Notes: a model not told the origin generated them from the sequence alone. A DNA stretch of 8,739 bases from Verrucomicrobiaceae bacterium (GCA_947372405.1 CANBTO010000189.1:1-8739), one strand, 5' to 3'. Shown: positions 1 to 7,856, counted from the first letter of the stretch. Translations and numbers: made by a program.

Positions 1-255
1 AGCGAATACCGCCACATACAGCCATGCGAAGCGCACGAAGCCGAAGGAGTCCCGGCTTTCAATGGACGACATGAAGTTCCGGCCGACGAAGCTGTTCACG
101 ACATTCATGCCGTTGATGCAGAGCATCAGCAGGAACAGCGCGGCCAGCAGCCACTTCGCCTTGCGGCCCACCACCGGGGATTTCAGGAAGAACCCCAGCG
201 ATTGCGCGATGCGGCTGAAGACCTCGCGGCTGAATTCTGTTTTGGATCCATTCAC
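1..255 (-). CDS. SbmA/YddA-type ABC transporter permease, N-terminal part
   Basis: Only the first 85 codons are in the window; the gene continues past the left edge. Seen: a GTG start whose TG is shared with the TGA stop of the preceding channel gene (GTGA), a hydrophobic segment at about residues 34-52 and the stretch NVVNSFVGRNFMSSIESR at about 51-68, followed by the start of a second hydrophobic segment. The N-S-x-V-G-R-x-F-M-x-x-I-E-x-R pattern after the first helix is typical of the SbmA/BacA and YddA exporters (ABC_membrane_2-like). In these families the membrane domain either stands alone and is proton-driven, or is fused to a C-terminal ATPase; which applies cannot be seen here. Inner-membrane location. 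The 4-bp overlap implies translational coupling to the channel. An upstream in-frame start is unlikely because it would lie inside the channel gene. Substrate unknown; peptides are known for SbmA, but that is only family knowledge. Confidence 0.8.
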   Translation of the reverse strand, partial: MNGSKTEFSREVFSRIAQSLGFFLKSPVVGRKAKWLLAALFLLMLCINGMNVVNSFVGRNFMSSIESRDSFGFVRFAWLYVAVFA

Positions 256-701
256 GGGGTTTCGGTGTGCGGGAGATGTCCGGTGAAGCGGCTTTGCAGA
301 TGGTTGACCACCGAGAACAGCACGCCCGTGCTCCAGCCGAACATGAGGATTCCGGTGACGGCTTCCACGGCTCCCAGGATGCGCCAGTTTCCGGGCGGTA
401 TCACATCGCCGTAGCCGACGGTGGAGTAACTCGTGGCTGAGTAGTAGAATGAGGTGGCGAAGTCAGCGAAACACCCGCTCAAATCATAACAGGTGGCCCA
501 CACAAGGATCTGCAGCAGATGCAGCATCAGAAGACCGAAGACGATGCGGATCAGGATCCAGAACATCTGGGGCAGGCTGAAGTGATGGTGGTGCGTCGGC
601 CGCGTGTGGCCCAGCCAGCGCAGGCCTAACATCATGCCGGCACCGTGGATCACGACGCAGGCGGAAACGAGCGCGAAGAGCAGCAACAGCAGCTTGAGCA
701 T
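252..701 (-). CDS. Small two-pore-helix potassium channel-like protein (Ion_trans_2)
   Basis: A 149-residue inner-membrane protein. Seen: hydrophobic helix at residues 3-27, a His-rich loop (THHHH at 36-40), second helix at about 46-70, pore region with the selectivity-filter sequence TVGYGD at 94-99, and a third helix at about 107-132 (GILMFGWSTGVLFSVV). The TVGYGD signature between two helices is diagnostic of K+-channel pore domains, so K+ passage by a tetramer is expected. No RCK/TrkA-N or cyclic-nucleotide domain follows, so no gating ligand can be inferred. The ATG at 701 is chosen because the longer in-frame reading (to 851) lies inside the outer-membrane factor gene and looks like its shadow; the ATG is 10 bp after that gene's stop. 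No good Shine-Dalgarno is visible (GGAAG lies too far upstream). It sits between an efflux outer-membrane factor and an ABC transporter, so it is probably co-transcribed with both. Confidence 0.88.
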   Translation of the reverse strand: MLKLLLLLFALVSACVVIHGAGMMLGLRWLGHTRPTHHHHFSLPQMFWILIRIVFGLLMLHLLQILVWATCYDLSGCFADFATSFYYSATSYSTVGYGDVIPPGNWRILGAVEAVTGILMFGWSTGVLFSVVNHLQSRFTGHLPHTETP

Positions 702-711
702 GATGCGAGGA

Positions 712-2094
712 TTACTTCCAGCCGCCGCCCAAGGCGCGGTAAGCCTGGACCACCGAAAGCAGGCGGTTGCGGCGCGCGTCCGCGAGATCGAGCTCGGAGT
801 TGAAGAGGCTGCGTTCGGCATCCAATACTTCCAGATAACTGGAGGCTCCACCCTGGAAACGGTCCGTGGCCACGGAGGCGACCTTGCGGTTGGACTCTAC
901 AAGGTGGCTTTGTTCGGTGACGATCTGGCCGGTTTTCAGGTGGGCGTTGATAGCGTCCGCCGCTTCGCGGAACGCTTGTTTCGCCGCCTTGTCGTGCGCG
1001 GCGTGAGCTTCTCCGGCGCGGGCCTTGGCGGCGTCCACGCGGGCCTTGCCGCGGCCGGCGTCGAAGATGGGTCCTGCGAGGCGCGGACCGATGGTGTAGG
1101 CGGCGGAATTCCCCTGAAGAAGGTTGTCGAACTGCGCGCTGATGAGCCCGCCGCTGCCTGTTAGGGAGAGCGAGGGCAGCCTGAGCGCCTCGGCCACGCC
1201 GATGTCCGCGAGGGCCGCCTGATAGTCGTGGTCGGCCGCGGCGATGTCCGGGCGGCGCTCCATCAGGCTGGAGGGCAGACCACCGGCGATGTGCAGCGAG
1301 GAGTCGAGCTTGTCGAGGCTGCCGCCGCGGGCCACACCGCCGGGAAAATCACCCAGCAGGGCGCGGATCTCGTTTTCCGTGGCGGAGATTGCCTGCTCGG
1401 TCGTGGGGATGGCAGTCAGCGCCTGTCCTAACAGCGCTTCGGCCTGGCCCACTTCGAGGTCGGAGCTGACACCGCCGTCACGGCGTGTCTTCACCAGATC
1501 CAGCGAGGCCCTGCGGCTTTCCGCGGTGCGTTTGGAAATGGCGAGGCGCTCGTCGAGATTCTTGAGTTGGATGTAGGCGGAGGCGACCGAGGCGATCAGG
1601 CTGGTCTGCACGGCGTCCCGCTGGTATTCGGCGGACAGCAACCGTGAGCGGGCGGCCTCGTTGCTCCGGTGGATCCCGCCCCACAGGTCGATTTCCCAGC
1701 TGAGCAGGGCGGTGATGTCATAGGAAGCCGAGGTCCGGTCTCCTCCAAATGCCTGGCCCGCGTTGCGTGAAGCGTAGTTCGCGGAGCCGCCGGTGCTGCC
1801 GTTGAGCTGGGGATACCAGTCGGAGCGTGCGGCGTTGGCCGCGGCGCGCGCCTGCTCGATGCGATAGGTGGCTGCGACGAGGTCGGGGTTGTTGGCGAGC
1901 GCGCGATCAATCAGCGCGGCGAGGTGGGAATCGGTGAAGACCTTGCGCCACGCCTTGTCTCCGAACGACCTGCCGTGAGGCGCCGAGTCTCCACGGATGG
2001 ATGAGGGAAGCCTTGTGTCCGGTGATCCCGGCTGCGGACCCAGAATGCAGGAACTCACGAGCAGGGATCCGGAGATGAACATGAGAGCTCGCAT
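712..2094 (-). CDS. RND efflux outer-membrane lipoprotein, NodT/OprM family
   Basis: A 460-residue outer-membrane channel subunit that would link the RND pump to the exterior. Seen: an N-terminal signal with lipobox L-V-S-S-C (Cys16, so lipid-anchored); a first OEP repeat opening around WRKVFTDSHLAALIDRALANNP (residues 49-70) and R-x-E-Q-A-R-A (78-84); the barrel motif SWEIDLWGG (132-140); coiled-coil stretches near 185-245; the NodT-family motif ERRPDIAAAD (279-288); a second repeat with YTIGPRLAGPIFDAGR (333-348) and SSYLEVLDAERSLFNSE (418-434); and the C-terminal AYRALGGGW. Length is normal for the family. The frame stays open to a TTG at 2136, but the ATG at 2094 is preferred because it places the signal peptide at the N-terminus. 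It is divergent from the adaptor and pump genes and first in its own operon; it probably serves that pump, though such factors can be shared. Confidence 0.95.
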   Translation of the reverse strand: MRALMFISGSLLVSSCILGPQPGSPDTRLPSSIRGDSAPHGRSFGDKAWRKVFTDSHLAALIDRALANNPDLVAATYRIEQARAAANAARSDWYPQLNGSTGGSANYASRNAGQAFGGDRTSASYDITALLSWEIDLWGGIHRSNEAARSRLLSAEYQRDAVQTSLIASVASAYIQLKNLDERLAISKRTAESRRASLDLVKTRRDGGVSSDLEVGQAEALLGQALTAIPTTEQAISATENEIRALLGDFPGGVARGGSLDKLDSSLHIAGGLPSSLMERRPDIAAADHDYQAALADIGVAEALRLPSLSLTGSGGLISAQFDNLLQGNSAAYTIGPRLAGPIFDAGRGKARVDAAKARAGEAHAAHDKAAKQAFREAADAINAHLKTGQIVTEQSHLVESNRKVASVATDRFQGGASSYLEVLDAERSLFNSELDLADARRNRLLSVVQAYRALGGGWK

Positions 2095-2154
2095 CTGTTG
2101 GACAAGTGCCCGAAAACGCCCGGCTATGCAAGACAAACGACTGACTGAAGGGCC

Positions 2155-2176
2155 TCGTAGGACTTAAGTGCTACGA
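2155..2176. promoter_or_regulatory. 22-bp near-perfect palindrome, candidate operator
   Basis: The arms TCGTAG (2155-2160) and CTACGA (2171-2176) flank a central palindrome ACTTAAGT (2162-2169). Ten of eleven base pairs are complementary; the one exception is the G/G pair at 2161 and 2170. The dyad lies 60 bp upstream of the outer-membrane factor ATG, in the divergent control region. Size and symmetry suit a dimeric repressor such as the TetR or MarR regulators that commonly control RND pumps. No regulator gene lies in the window, so the binding protein is unknown. It is not a good terminator: the stem has no loop and no T-run follows. Confidence 0.45.
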
Positions 2177-2481
2177 CGAGAATCCCAGAAGGTGGGAAAT
2201 ACGCCTGATGCGCGGACGCGCATGTCCCGGTTGAAAGGTGCGGAATGGTTGTAAACGGTGTATTTCTGTTAGTTGGAATCCGGGCGGGGAAAGTGGCATT
2301 GTCTTTATTCTAACGGATGTAGCGGATCGCATTGCGGGTATCAGCGAACTTGAAAATGACCGGTTCGTGACAACCTGACCATGGAGTTTCCAGCGTCAGA
2401 CCTTGGTCTTACATGATGTCATACCGGTGCCTCAAATGTGTCATGATGCCGTCGCGAACGCATGCCATGCCAAAGTTGCCG

Positions 2482-2510
2482 TTGACGTTCCGGGAACCAT
2501 TCATTAGACA
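2482..2510 (+). promoter_or_regulatory. Possible promoter for the adaptor-pump operon, with a palindrome in the spacer
   Basis: TTGACG at 2482-2487 matches the -35 consensus at five of six positions. A poor -10 (TAGACA, three of six) lies 17 bp downstream at 2505-2510. Between them is the 11-bp palindrome GTTCCGGGAAC (2487-2497), a usual place for a repressor to sit. The weak -10 and the lack of knowledge of this organism's promoters make this tentative. Transcription from here would leave a leader of about 130 nt before the preferred ATG. Confidence 0.2.
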
Positions 2511-2560
2511 AGTTTTCGTGATCCACTCCTTTTCAGACATGGGGGCGTGTGAGGCGAAGG

Positions 2561-2572
2561 CGGAACGTTCCG
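2561..2572. promoter_or_regulatory. 12-bp perfect palindrome CGGAACGTTCCG
   Basis: A perfect dyad in the leader of the adaptor gene. It uses the same GGAAC and GTTCC half-sites as the palindrome at 2487-2497 but in the opposite order; another GTTCC occurs near 2614. Two related dyads within 90 bp upstream of an efflux operon could be binding sites for one regulator, but a 12-bp palindrome in GC-rich DNA can also arise by chance. Confidence 0.25.
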
Positions 2573-2646
2573 AGCTTGCCCTTGCAGGACGATGCCCTGT
2601 CATGAGTTTCTTTGTTCCTCGATACCGGTCTTCCTGGTCAGGGCGC

Positions 2647-3807
2647 ATGCCCGCTTGTTTCAAGGCCTTGCCTGTGCTGGCATTCATGACGGCGGTCTCC
2701 TGCAAAAAACCCGAAGCCATGGCACCGCCACCTCCGGTTGTCGAGGTGAAGGAAATCGCCACTTCGGACGTGCCGCTCACCACCACGCTCATCGGCCAGC
2801 TCGATTCGCCGCGCAACGTGGAGGTCCGCGCACGGGTGGAGGGATTCGTGGACAAGATGCTCTTTATCGAAGGCACGGAGGTGAAGGCGGGTGATGTGCT
2901 GTTCGAACTGGATCGAAAACCCTTCCTCGAAAAGCTGTCCGCCGCCGAAGGTTCGCTGGGCGAGGCCAGGGCATCGCTCGGCAAGTATGAGACGGACGTC
3001 GCGCGGTTGGTGCCGCTTTATGAGAAACGGGCGATTCCCAAGCAGGACCTCGACAACGCGCGGGCCGCAGTCGATGTCGGCAAGGCCGGTGTGACCACCG
3101 CTGAGGCGCGGGTGCAGGCCACGCAACTGGATCTCGGCTATTGCACGGTCACCGCCCCCACCACCGGGTTGATCGGCGCCAAGCAAGTCTCTATCGGCGA
3201 GCTCGTCGGCAAGGGCGAACCCACGCTGATGGCCACGATTTCGACGCTTGATCCGATCTGGTTCTACTGCAACGTGAGCGAGGTGGAGTATCTCAAGGCG
3301 GAGGCCAAGAGCCGTGACAGCGGCAGGGACATCCAGAAGGTGCCGCTCACCCTGATCCTCTCCAGCGGCACCGAGCATCCGGATGCGGGCCACTTCGTTT
3401 TCATCGACCGCGCGGTGGATTCGAAAACCGGAACGCTCCGGGTGAGGGCCGAGTTTCCCAACAAGGAAAAGCTGCTGCGTCCCGGCATGTTTGCACGGGT
3501 GCGAGCCGATCTCGGCAAGAAGCCGAACAGCATCACGGTGCCGGAGCGCGCCATCGTCGAACTTCAGGGGAAAAACTTCGTCTGGGTGATCTCCGGTGAT
3601 GGCAAGGCGAACCAACGCCCGGTCAAGCTTGGCGAACAGGTGGGTTCCGATTTCCTTGTGCTCGAGGGATTGAAGGCTGGCGAGAAAATCGTGATCGAAG
3701 GCATCCAGAAGGTGCGCGAGGGAGCGCCGGTCACGGCGATGTCCGCCGCGCAGATGGCTGCCATGAATGCCGCACCCGCCAACGCGGAGAAACCCGCCAA
3801 GCACTAA
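2647..3807 (+). CDS. RND efflux periplasmic adaptor (membrane-fusion) lipoprotein, AcrA/MexA type
   Basis: A 386-residue adaptor that would join the inner-membrane pump to the outer-membrane channel. Seen: a short signal peptide with lipobox A-V-S-C (Cys19), a proline-rich linker (26-30), the first half of the lipoyl/barrel-sandwich domain (SPRNVEVRARVEGFVDKMLF, 54-73, then VKAGDVLFELD, 79-89), an alpha-helical hairpin (about 93-160), the returning lipoyl half (LGYCTVTAPTTGLIG, 163-177), the beta-barrel domain (LDPIWFYCNVSE, 201-212, through LRPGMFARVRADLG, 277-290) and the membrane-proximal domain (about 295-362, SITVPERAIVELQGK then GLKAGEKIVIEGIQKVREG). The length fits the family. The ATG at 2647 puts the signal peptide first; the ATG at 2602 is an alternative that adds 15 residues and has an AGGA about 12 bp upstream. 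It is followed after 6 bp by the pump gene, so the two form an operon. Confidence 0.95.
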   Translation: MPACFKALPVLAFMTAVSCKKPEAMAPPPPVVEVKEIATSDVPLTTTLIGQLDSPRNVEVRARVEGFVDKMLFIEGTEVKAGDVLFELDRKPFLEKLSAAEGSLGEARASLGKYETDVARLVPLYEKRAIPKQDLDNARAAVDVGKAGVTTAEARVQATQLDLGYCTVTAPTTGLIGAKQVSIGELVGKGEPTLMATISTLDPIWFYCNVSEVEYLKAEAKSRDSGRDIQKVPLTLILSSGTEHPDAGHFVFIDRAVDSKTGTLRVRAEFPNKEKLLRPGMFARVRADLGKKPNSITVPERAIVELQGKNFVWVISGDGKANQRPVKLGEQVGSDFLVLEGLKAGEKIVIEGIQKVREGAPVTAMSAAQMAAMNAAPANAEKPAKH

Positions 3808-3813
3808 CCCGTC

Positions 3814-6800
3814 ATGGCCGAATTCTTCATCCGCCGGCCCATCGTAGCGATGGTCATCTCCATCGTCACCTGCATCGTGGGTCTCGTCTCCCTGACCCGG
3901 CTGCCGATCGCCGAATATCCAACCGTCAGCCCCACTCTCATCCAGGTGACCTCCACCTACCGCGGCGCGGCGGCGGAAGCGGTCATGGAGTCCGTGGCCA
4001 CACCCATCGAGTCCAAAGTCAACGGCGTGGACAAGCTGCTCTACATGCAGTCCTACAACGCGAACGACGGCAAGATGACGCTCAACGTCACCTTCGATGT
4101 CGGCACCGACGTGGACATCATGCAGGTCAACACGCAGAACCGCGTGGGCCAGGCCGAAGCCCAGCTACCGGATGCGGTGAAACGCGAGGGCGTCATCACC
4201 AACCGCTCGTCTCCCGATATTCTGTTAGCCATCGGCCTTTCCTCGCCGAAGGGCTCTTATGACGGCGTGTTCCTGGGCAACTACGCCGACATCAACCTGG
4301 TGGACCAGATCAAGCGGGTCCGCGGCGTGGGCGACGTGAAGAATTTCACCGCGCAGGATTACTCGATGCGCATCTGGCTGGATCCCGAGAAGCTCGCCTC
4401 CCTCGGCGTCACGCCCACCGACATTTCCAACGCGATCAAGGAGCAGAACGCCCAGTCGCCTGCGGGCAGGATCGGTGCGGAGCCCGCGCCCAAGGGTCAG
4501 GAAAGCCAGTTCAACGTCCGGGCACTCGGCTTGCTGAAGGATCCCAAGGAATTCGAGGAGATCATCGTCCGCGCCAGCGCCGATGGCAAGCAGGTCAAGA
4601 TCAAGGACGTGGGCCGCGTGGAACTCGGCGCGCAAACCTACGACCTCCGCGCCCGCGTGGACAAGGCTCCGGCCGGCGCCCTCGGCGTCTATCTGGCACC
4701 CGGCGCAAACGCCTTGGAAACCGCGAAGAACGTGAAGGAGATCCTTGAGCAGGCGAAACTGCGTTTCCCACCGGACATGGAATACAGCATCACGCTCGAC
4801 TCCACGCTGCCGATCAAGGCTTCGATGGAGGCCATCGTCCATACCCTGTTCGAGGCCATCATCCTCGTGCTCATCGTGGTGTTCATCTTCCTGCAGAGTT
4901 TCCGTGCCACCATCATCCCGATGCTGACGGTGCCGGTTTCGTTGTTAGGTGTGTTCATCGCCTTCCCGATGTTAGGCTTCAGCGTCAACACGCTCACCAT
5001 GTTCGGACTGGTGCTCGCGATCGGCATCGTGGTGGACGACGCCATCGTCGTGGTCGAGGCGGTGCAGCACCACATCGAGCACGGGCTTTCGCCGGTGGAT
5101 GCGACACGCAAGGCGATGCAGGAGGTGTCCGGGCCGGTGGTGGCCATCGCGCTCATTCTCTGCGCGGTGTTCGTGCCCGTCGCCTTCATGGGTGGCGTGA
5201 CCGGCCGTCTCTATCAGCAGTTCGCCATCACCATCGCGGTCTCGGTGATTTTCTCCGCGATCAACGCGCTCACGCTCAGTCCGGCGCTCTCCGCGCTGCT
5301 GCTGCGCAAACCGACCCCCGGCAAAGGTCCGATCGCCTGGTTCTTCCGGAAGTTCAACGCGTTCTTCGACTGGGTCATTGATCGTTATGGCCGGATCATC
5401 GGCGGTCTCACCCGCAAGGCGACGTTTTCCATGCTGATCCTCGTCATCGTCTGCGGCGGCATCTGGGCGCTCGGCAAGGTCGTGCCAGGTGGATTCATTC
5501 CGGACGAGGACAAGGGCTACATGTTCGTGGCCATCGAATTGCCGGAAGGAGCGTCCGTGCAGCGTTCCGATGAAGTGCTCAAGCAGGTCGAGGAAATCGT
5601 GAACAGCACCCACGGCGTGCGTTCCGCCCTCGCCATCAGCGGCATGAACATCCTTAACAACCTCAACGTCTCGAACGCCGCGCTGATGTTCATCGGCCTC
5701 GATGACTGGGAAGAGCGCAAGACTCCCGAGCTGCATGCCAAGGCGATCGCCGCTGGCTGGAACAAAAAATTCGCCGGCATTCCCGGCGCGCGCATTTTCG
5801 CCTTCGGTCCGCCGCCGCTACCGGGATACGGCAACGTTTCCGGCTTCACCATGCAGCTTCAGGACCGTTCGGGCGGCAGCGTCGAGCAACTCGCCGCCAT
5901 GGTCACACAGGTGCAAGCCGCGGCCGCGAAACGCCCTGAAATCGGCCGCCTCACCACCACCTTCAATCCCGCGACGCCGCAGGTGAAAGTCGAGATGGAC
6001 CGCGAGAAGGCCCGCACGCTCGGCGTGCCGGTGGACAGCGTGTTCCAAACCCTGCAAGCCTATCTCAGCGGGATGTATGTGAACGACTTCGTGAAATTCG
6101 GCCGCGTTTACAAGGTGTTCCTGCAGGCCGAGCCCCAGTTCACCAACACGCCCGACGACATCGGGAAGTTCTATGTACGCAACAATGACGGCGGCATGGT
6201 GCCGCTCAGCACGCTGGTGAACGTCACCAAGATGTCAGGCCCCAACTTCGCCACTCGCTTCAATCTTTATCTGTCCGCCGAGATGATGGGCGCTCCCGCT
6301 CCCGGCTACAGCTCTGCGCAGGCGCTCAAGGCGATGGAGGAGGTGATGAAGGACATGCCGTCCAACGTTGGCTACGAGTGGTCCGGCCTCACGCTTCAGG
6401 AAAAGAAATCCGAAGGCCAGGCAGGGGCGATATTCGGCATGGCGATCATCTTCGTGTTCCTTCTGTTAGCCGCGCAGTATGAAAGCTGGTCGCTGCCCTT
6501 CGCCGTGCTGTTGTCGGTTCCCACCGTCATTCTGGGAACCATGGTAGGGCTGCTGCTGCGCCATTTCGAAATGAACGTCTATGCCCAGGTCGGTCTCGTC
6601 ATGCTTATCGGCCTGGCCGCCAAGAACGCCATTCTCATCGTTGAGTTTGCGAAAATGAAACGCGACGAGGGAGTGCCCACGCTGGAAGCCGCGCTGGAAG
6701 GCGCGAAGCTGCGCTTGCGCCCGATCCTGATGACGTCCTTCGCCTTCATCCTCGGTTGCGTGCCCTTGATGCTCGCGAAAGGCTCCGGCGCGGCCTCCCG

Positions 6801-6963
6801 CAGCACGATGGGCACCGGTGTGGTCTTCGGCATGACGATCTCCACCGTCATCGGACTGTTCCTGATTCCGGTCTGTTATGTCTTCGTCCAGAAGTTCACG
6901 GACCGGAAGATGAAGAATGCGCCCGAGGAGCAACCTGCGGTTTCAGATTCGTCCGTTCACTGA
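3814..6963 (+). CDS. RND multidrug efflux pump, HAE1 family (AcrB/MexB type)
   Basis: A complete 1049-residue proton-driven inner-membrane pump, close in length to AcrB. Seen: the family N-terminus AEFFIRRPIVAMVIS with the first helix, then LPIAEYPTVSPTLIQVTSTYRGA; porter-domain motifs such as RGVGDVKNF and SMRIWLDPEKLASLGVTP; transmembrane helix 4 with the proton-relay aspartates D408 and D409 in IVVDDAIVVVE; the partner lysine K937 in GLAAKNAILIVEFAK of helix 10; and RLRPILMTSFAFILGCVPL in helix 11. GGVTGRLYQQFAITIAVSVIFSAINALTLSPALSALLL follows helix 5 in pieces as expected. All residues needed for proton coupling appear intact, so this is a working pump rather than a remnant. Family knowledge suggests hydrophobic or amphiphilic drugs, dyes, bile salts or solvents as substrates, but the true range cannot be read off. 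There is no obvious Shine-Dalgarno in the 6-bp gap after the adaptor, so translation may be coupled. Confidence 0.97.
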   Translation: MAEFFIRRPIVAMVISIVTCIVGLVSLTRLPIAEYPTVSPTLIQVTSTYRGAAAEAVMESVATPIESKVNGVDKLLYMQSYNANDGKMTLNVTFDVGTDVDIMQVNTQNRVGQAEAQLPDAVKREGVITNRSSPDILLAIGLSSPKGSYDGVFLGNYADINLVDQIKRVRGVGDVKNFTAQDYSMRIWLDPEKLASLGVTPTDISNAIKEQNAQSPAGRIGAEPAPKGQESQFNVRALGLLKDPKEFEEIIVRASADGKQVKIKDVGRVELGAQTYDLRARVDKAPAGALGVYLAPGANALETAKNVKEILEQAKLRFPPDMEYSITLDSTLPIKASMEAIVHTLFEAIILVLIVVFIFLQSFRATIIPMLTVPVSLLGVFIAFPMLGFSVNTLTMFGLVLAIGIVVDDAIVVVEAVQHHIEHGLSPVDATRKAMQEVSGPVVAIALILCAVFVPVAFMGGVTGRLYQQFAITIAVSVIFSAINALTLSPALSALLLRKPTPGKGPIAWFFRKFNAFFDWVIDRYGRIIGGLTRKATFSMLILVIVCGGIWALGKVVPGGFIPDEDKGYMFVAIELPEGASVQRSDEVLKQVEEIVNSTHGVRSALAISGMNILNNLNVSNAALMFIGLDDWEERKTPELHAKAIAAGWNKKFAGIPGARIFAFGPPPLPGYGNVSGFTMQLQDRSGGSVEQLAAMVTQVQAAAAKRPEIGRLTTTFNPATPQVKVEMDREKARTLGVPVDSVFQTLQAYLSGMYVNDFVKFGRVYKVFLQAEPQFTNTPDDIGKFYVRNNDGGMVPLSTLVNVTKMSGPNFATRFNLYLSAEMMGAPAPGYSSAQALKAMEEVMKDMPSNVGYEWSGLTLQEKKSEGQAGAIFGMAIIFVFLLLAAQYESWSLPFAVLLSVPTVILGTMVGLLLRHFEMNVYAQVGLVMLIGLAAKNAILIVEFAKMKRDEGVPTLEAALEGAKLRLRPILMTSFAFILGCVPLMLAKGSGAASRSTMGTGVVFGMTISTVIGLFLIPVCYVFVQKFTDRKMKNAPEEQPAVSDSSVH

Positions 6964-7007
6964 GCGGTGGGCGGAGGCTTTCGCGGCTGGCCTCAATTCT
7001 ACCGTCC

Positions 7008-7856
7008 TCACTCGGGAGATGTTGATCGAACCGGAAGGTGCCAGGGTTGGTTTTTCTCGATCTCCTCCTTGTAGTCGGGAAATCGTTTTTCCATCTCCTC
7101 CAACACGTAGGGGTAGATGACGATCGCCTGGAGTTGCAACGCGGCGAACAGCGCGAAGACATAAGCGACGAGACGCATGGGATGGAGCGGTTCCGCGGTG
7201 AGTTGATGACCGCCGGAGTAATCCCACAGCGGGCGGCCGAGGCGTTTGGTGGTGAAATAGGCCATAAGCTGGCAGATCAGCGAGAGGACTCCCCACCCGA
7301 AGCCGAGACCGATGAAAAGCACACGCGCCGAGCGGCGGGTGGCGTCCGAGAGACTGAGAAGCGAGCCATCGTTGTTGGAAACCCTGAGTCCCAGCAGCCA
7401 CTTGCCGGGCGTGGTTCCGAAGCGGTGGAGGAGGAACGATTCCAAGGCGAACCACGGCGCGTAATGCAGCAGGATGATCCACGAGTTGCTGATTATGGCG
7501 CCGATGTCACGACCGCTCGCCCACATGGCGAACCACCAGATGCCGGCGTAGAGATAAAGATCGAACCAGCGCGCCCAGAACCTGCGGATCACAAATGTGG
7601 AGGCTGTCGCGGATGGTGTGGCGGACCCGGCCGGAGGTTCTGTCAGGTCCGGCGGACCGGGGGTGTCGCGGCTTTCGACGCGCCGCTCGAACTCCCGTTC
7701 GAACAGGCTGATCTGGACGAGAGGCTTCCATGCGGGCAGGCCTTCGTGCCATGCCGGGGTGTCGGGTTGGAGCTCGCCGGCTTCAATTTTCTTGCGAACC
7801 TCGAAGTCATGGATGGGTCCGGTTTTCTCGCCGTTTTGGATGAGCCAGATTTCCAT
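7008..7856 (-). CDS. GYF_2-RDD membrane protein of unknown function
   Basis: A 282-residue protein with two recognisable parts. Residues 3-45 match a GYF_2 (DUF4339) domain: I-W-L-I-x-N-G-E-K-T-G-P near the start, then G-E-L-Q-P-D-T-P-A-W and L-P-A-W-K-P. After a Pro/Ser/Thr-rich linker (65-87), residues 90-220 look like an RDD membrane domain, with RRFWARWFDLYLY (91-103), several hydrophobic segments (about 104-112, 120-132, 178-200) and the conserved FGTTPGKWLLGLRV (146-159). A further hydrophobic stretch lies at about 228-250, followed by a charged tail. The function of such GYF_2-RDD proteins is not established. The GYF_2 part should be cytosolic and may bind a partner protein. The gene starts 3 bp after the stop of the LolC/E-like permease, implying one transcript, and has no visible Shine-Dalgarno. 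It converges on the RND pump gene. Confidence 0.85.
   Translation of the reverse strand: MEIWLIQNGEKTGPIHDFEVRKKIEAGELQPDTPAWHEGLPAWKPLVQISLFEREFERRVESRDTPGPPDLTEPPAGSATPSATASTFVIRRFWARWFDLYLYAGIWWFAMWASGRDIGAIISNSWIILLHYAPWFALESFLLHRFGTTPGKWLLGLRVSNNDGSLLSLSDATRRSARVLFIGLGFGWGVLSLICQLMAYFTTKRLGRPLWDYSGGHQLTAEPLHPMRLVAYVFALFAALQLQAIVIYPYVLEEMEKRFPDYKEEIEKNQPWHLPVRSTSPE

Larger units (their letters stand above)
2095..2646. promoter_or_regulatory. Divergent intergenic control region between outer-membrane factor and adaptor genes
   Basis: About 550 bp separate the ATG of the outer-membrane factor (minus) from the preferred ATG of the adaptor (plus). The region is richer in A+T than its flanks, at least in 2225-2520. 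It contains three palindromes, listed separately, and a repeat pair (CATGATG and TGTCAT both occur twice, within 2412-2448). I found no convincing protein-coding gene here. The adaptor reading frame stays open back to 2413, but the extra residues look random and would bury the lipoprotein signal. Both flanking genes must be transcribed from inside this region. Confidence 0.7.

Noticed and set aside
702..851. N-terminal extension of the K+ channel frame to 851
   Set aside because: It lies inside the end of the outer-membrane factor gene and encodes no domain; the ATG at 701, just after that gene's stop, is the sensible start.
2095..2136. TTG start for the outer-membrane factor at 2136
   Set aside because: It would add 14 residues in front of the signal peptide; the ATG at 2094 gives a normal lipoprotein signal.
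2413..2646. N-terminal extension of the adaptor back to an ATG at 2413
   Set aside because: The added 78 residues have no domain character and would put the lipoprotein signal peptide inside the protein; starts at 2647 or 2602 fit better.
2638..3804. Open frame of 388 codons on the minus strand
   Set aside because: It is fully antisense to the adaptor gene, whose domains are unmistakable; the translated protein is His/Arg/Gly-rich and unlike any family.
6974..6994. GAGGC/GCCTC inverted repeat in the 44-bp gap between convergent genes, possible terminator
   Set aside because: The stem is only 5 bp with an 11-nt loop and no T-run follows on either strand; too weak to call.
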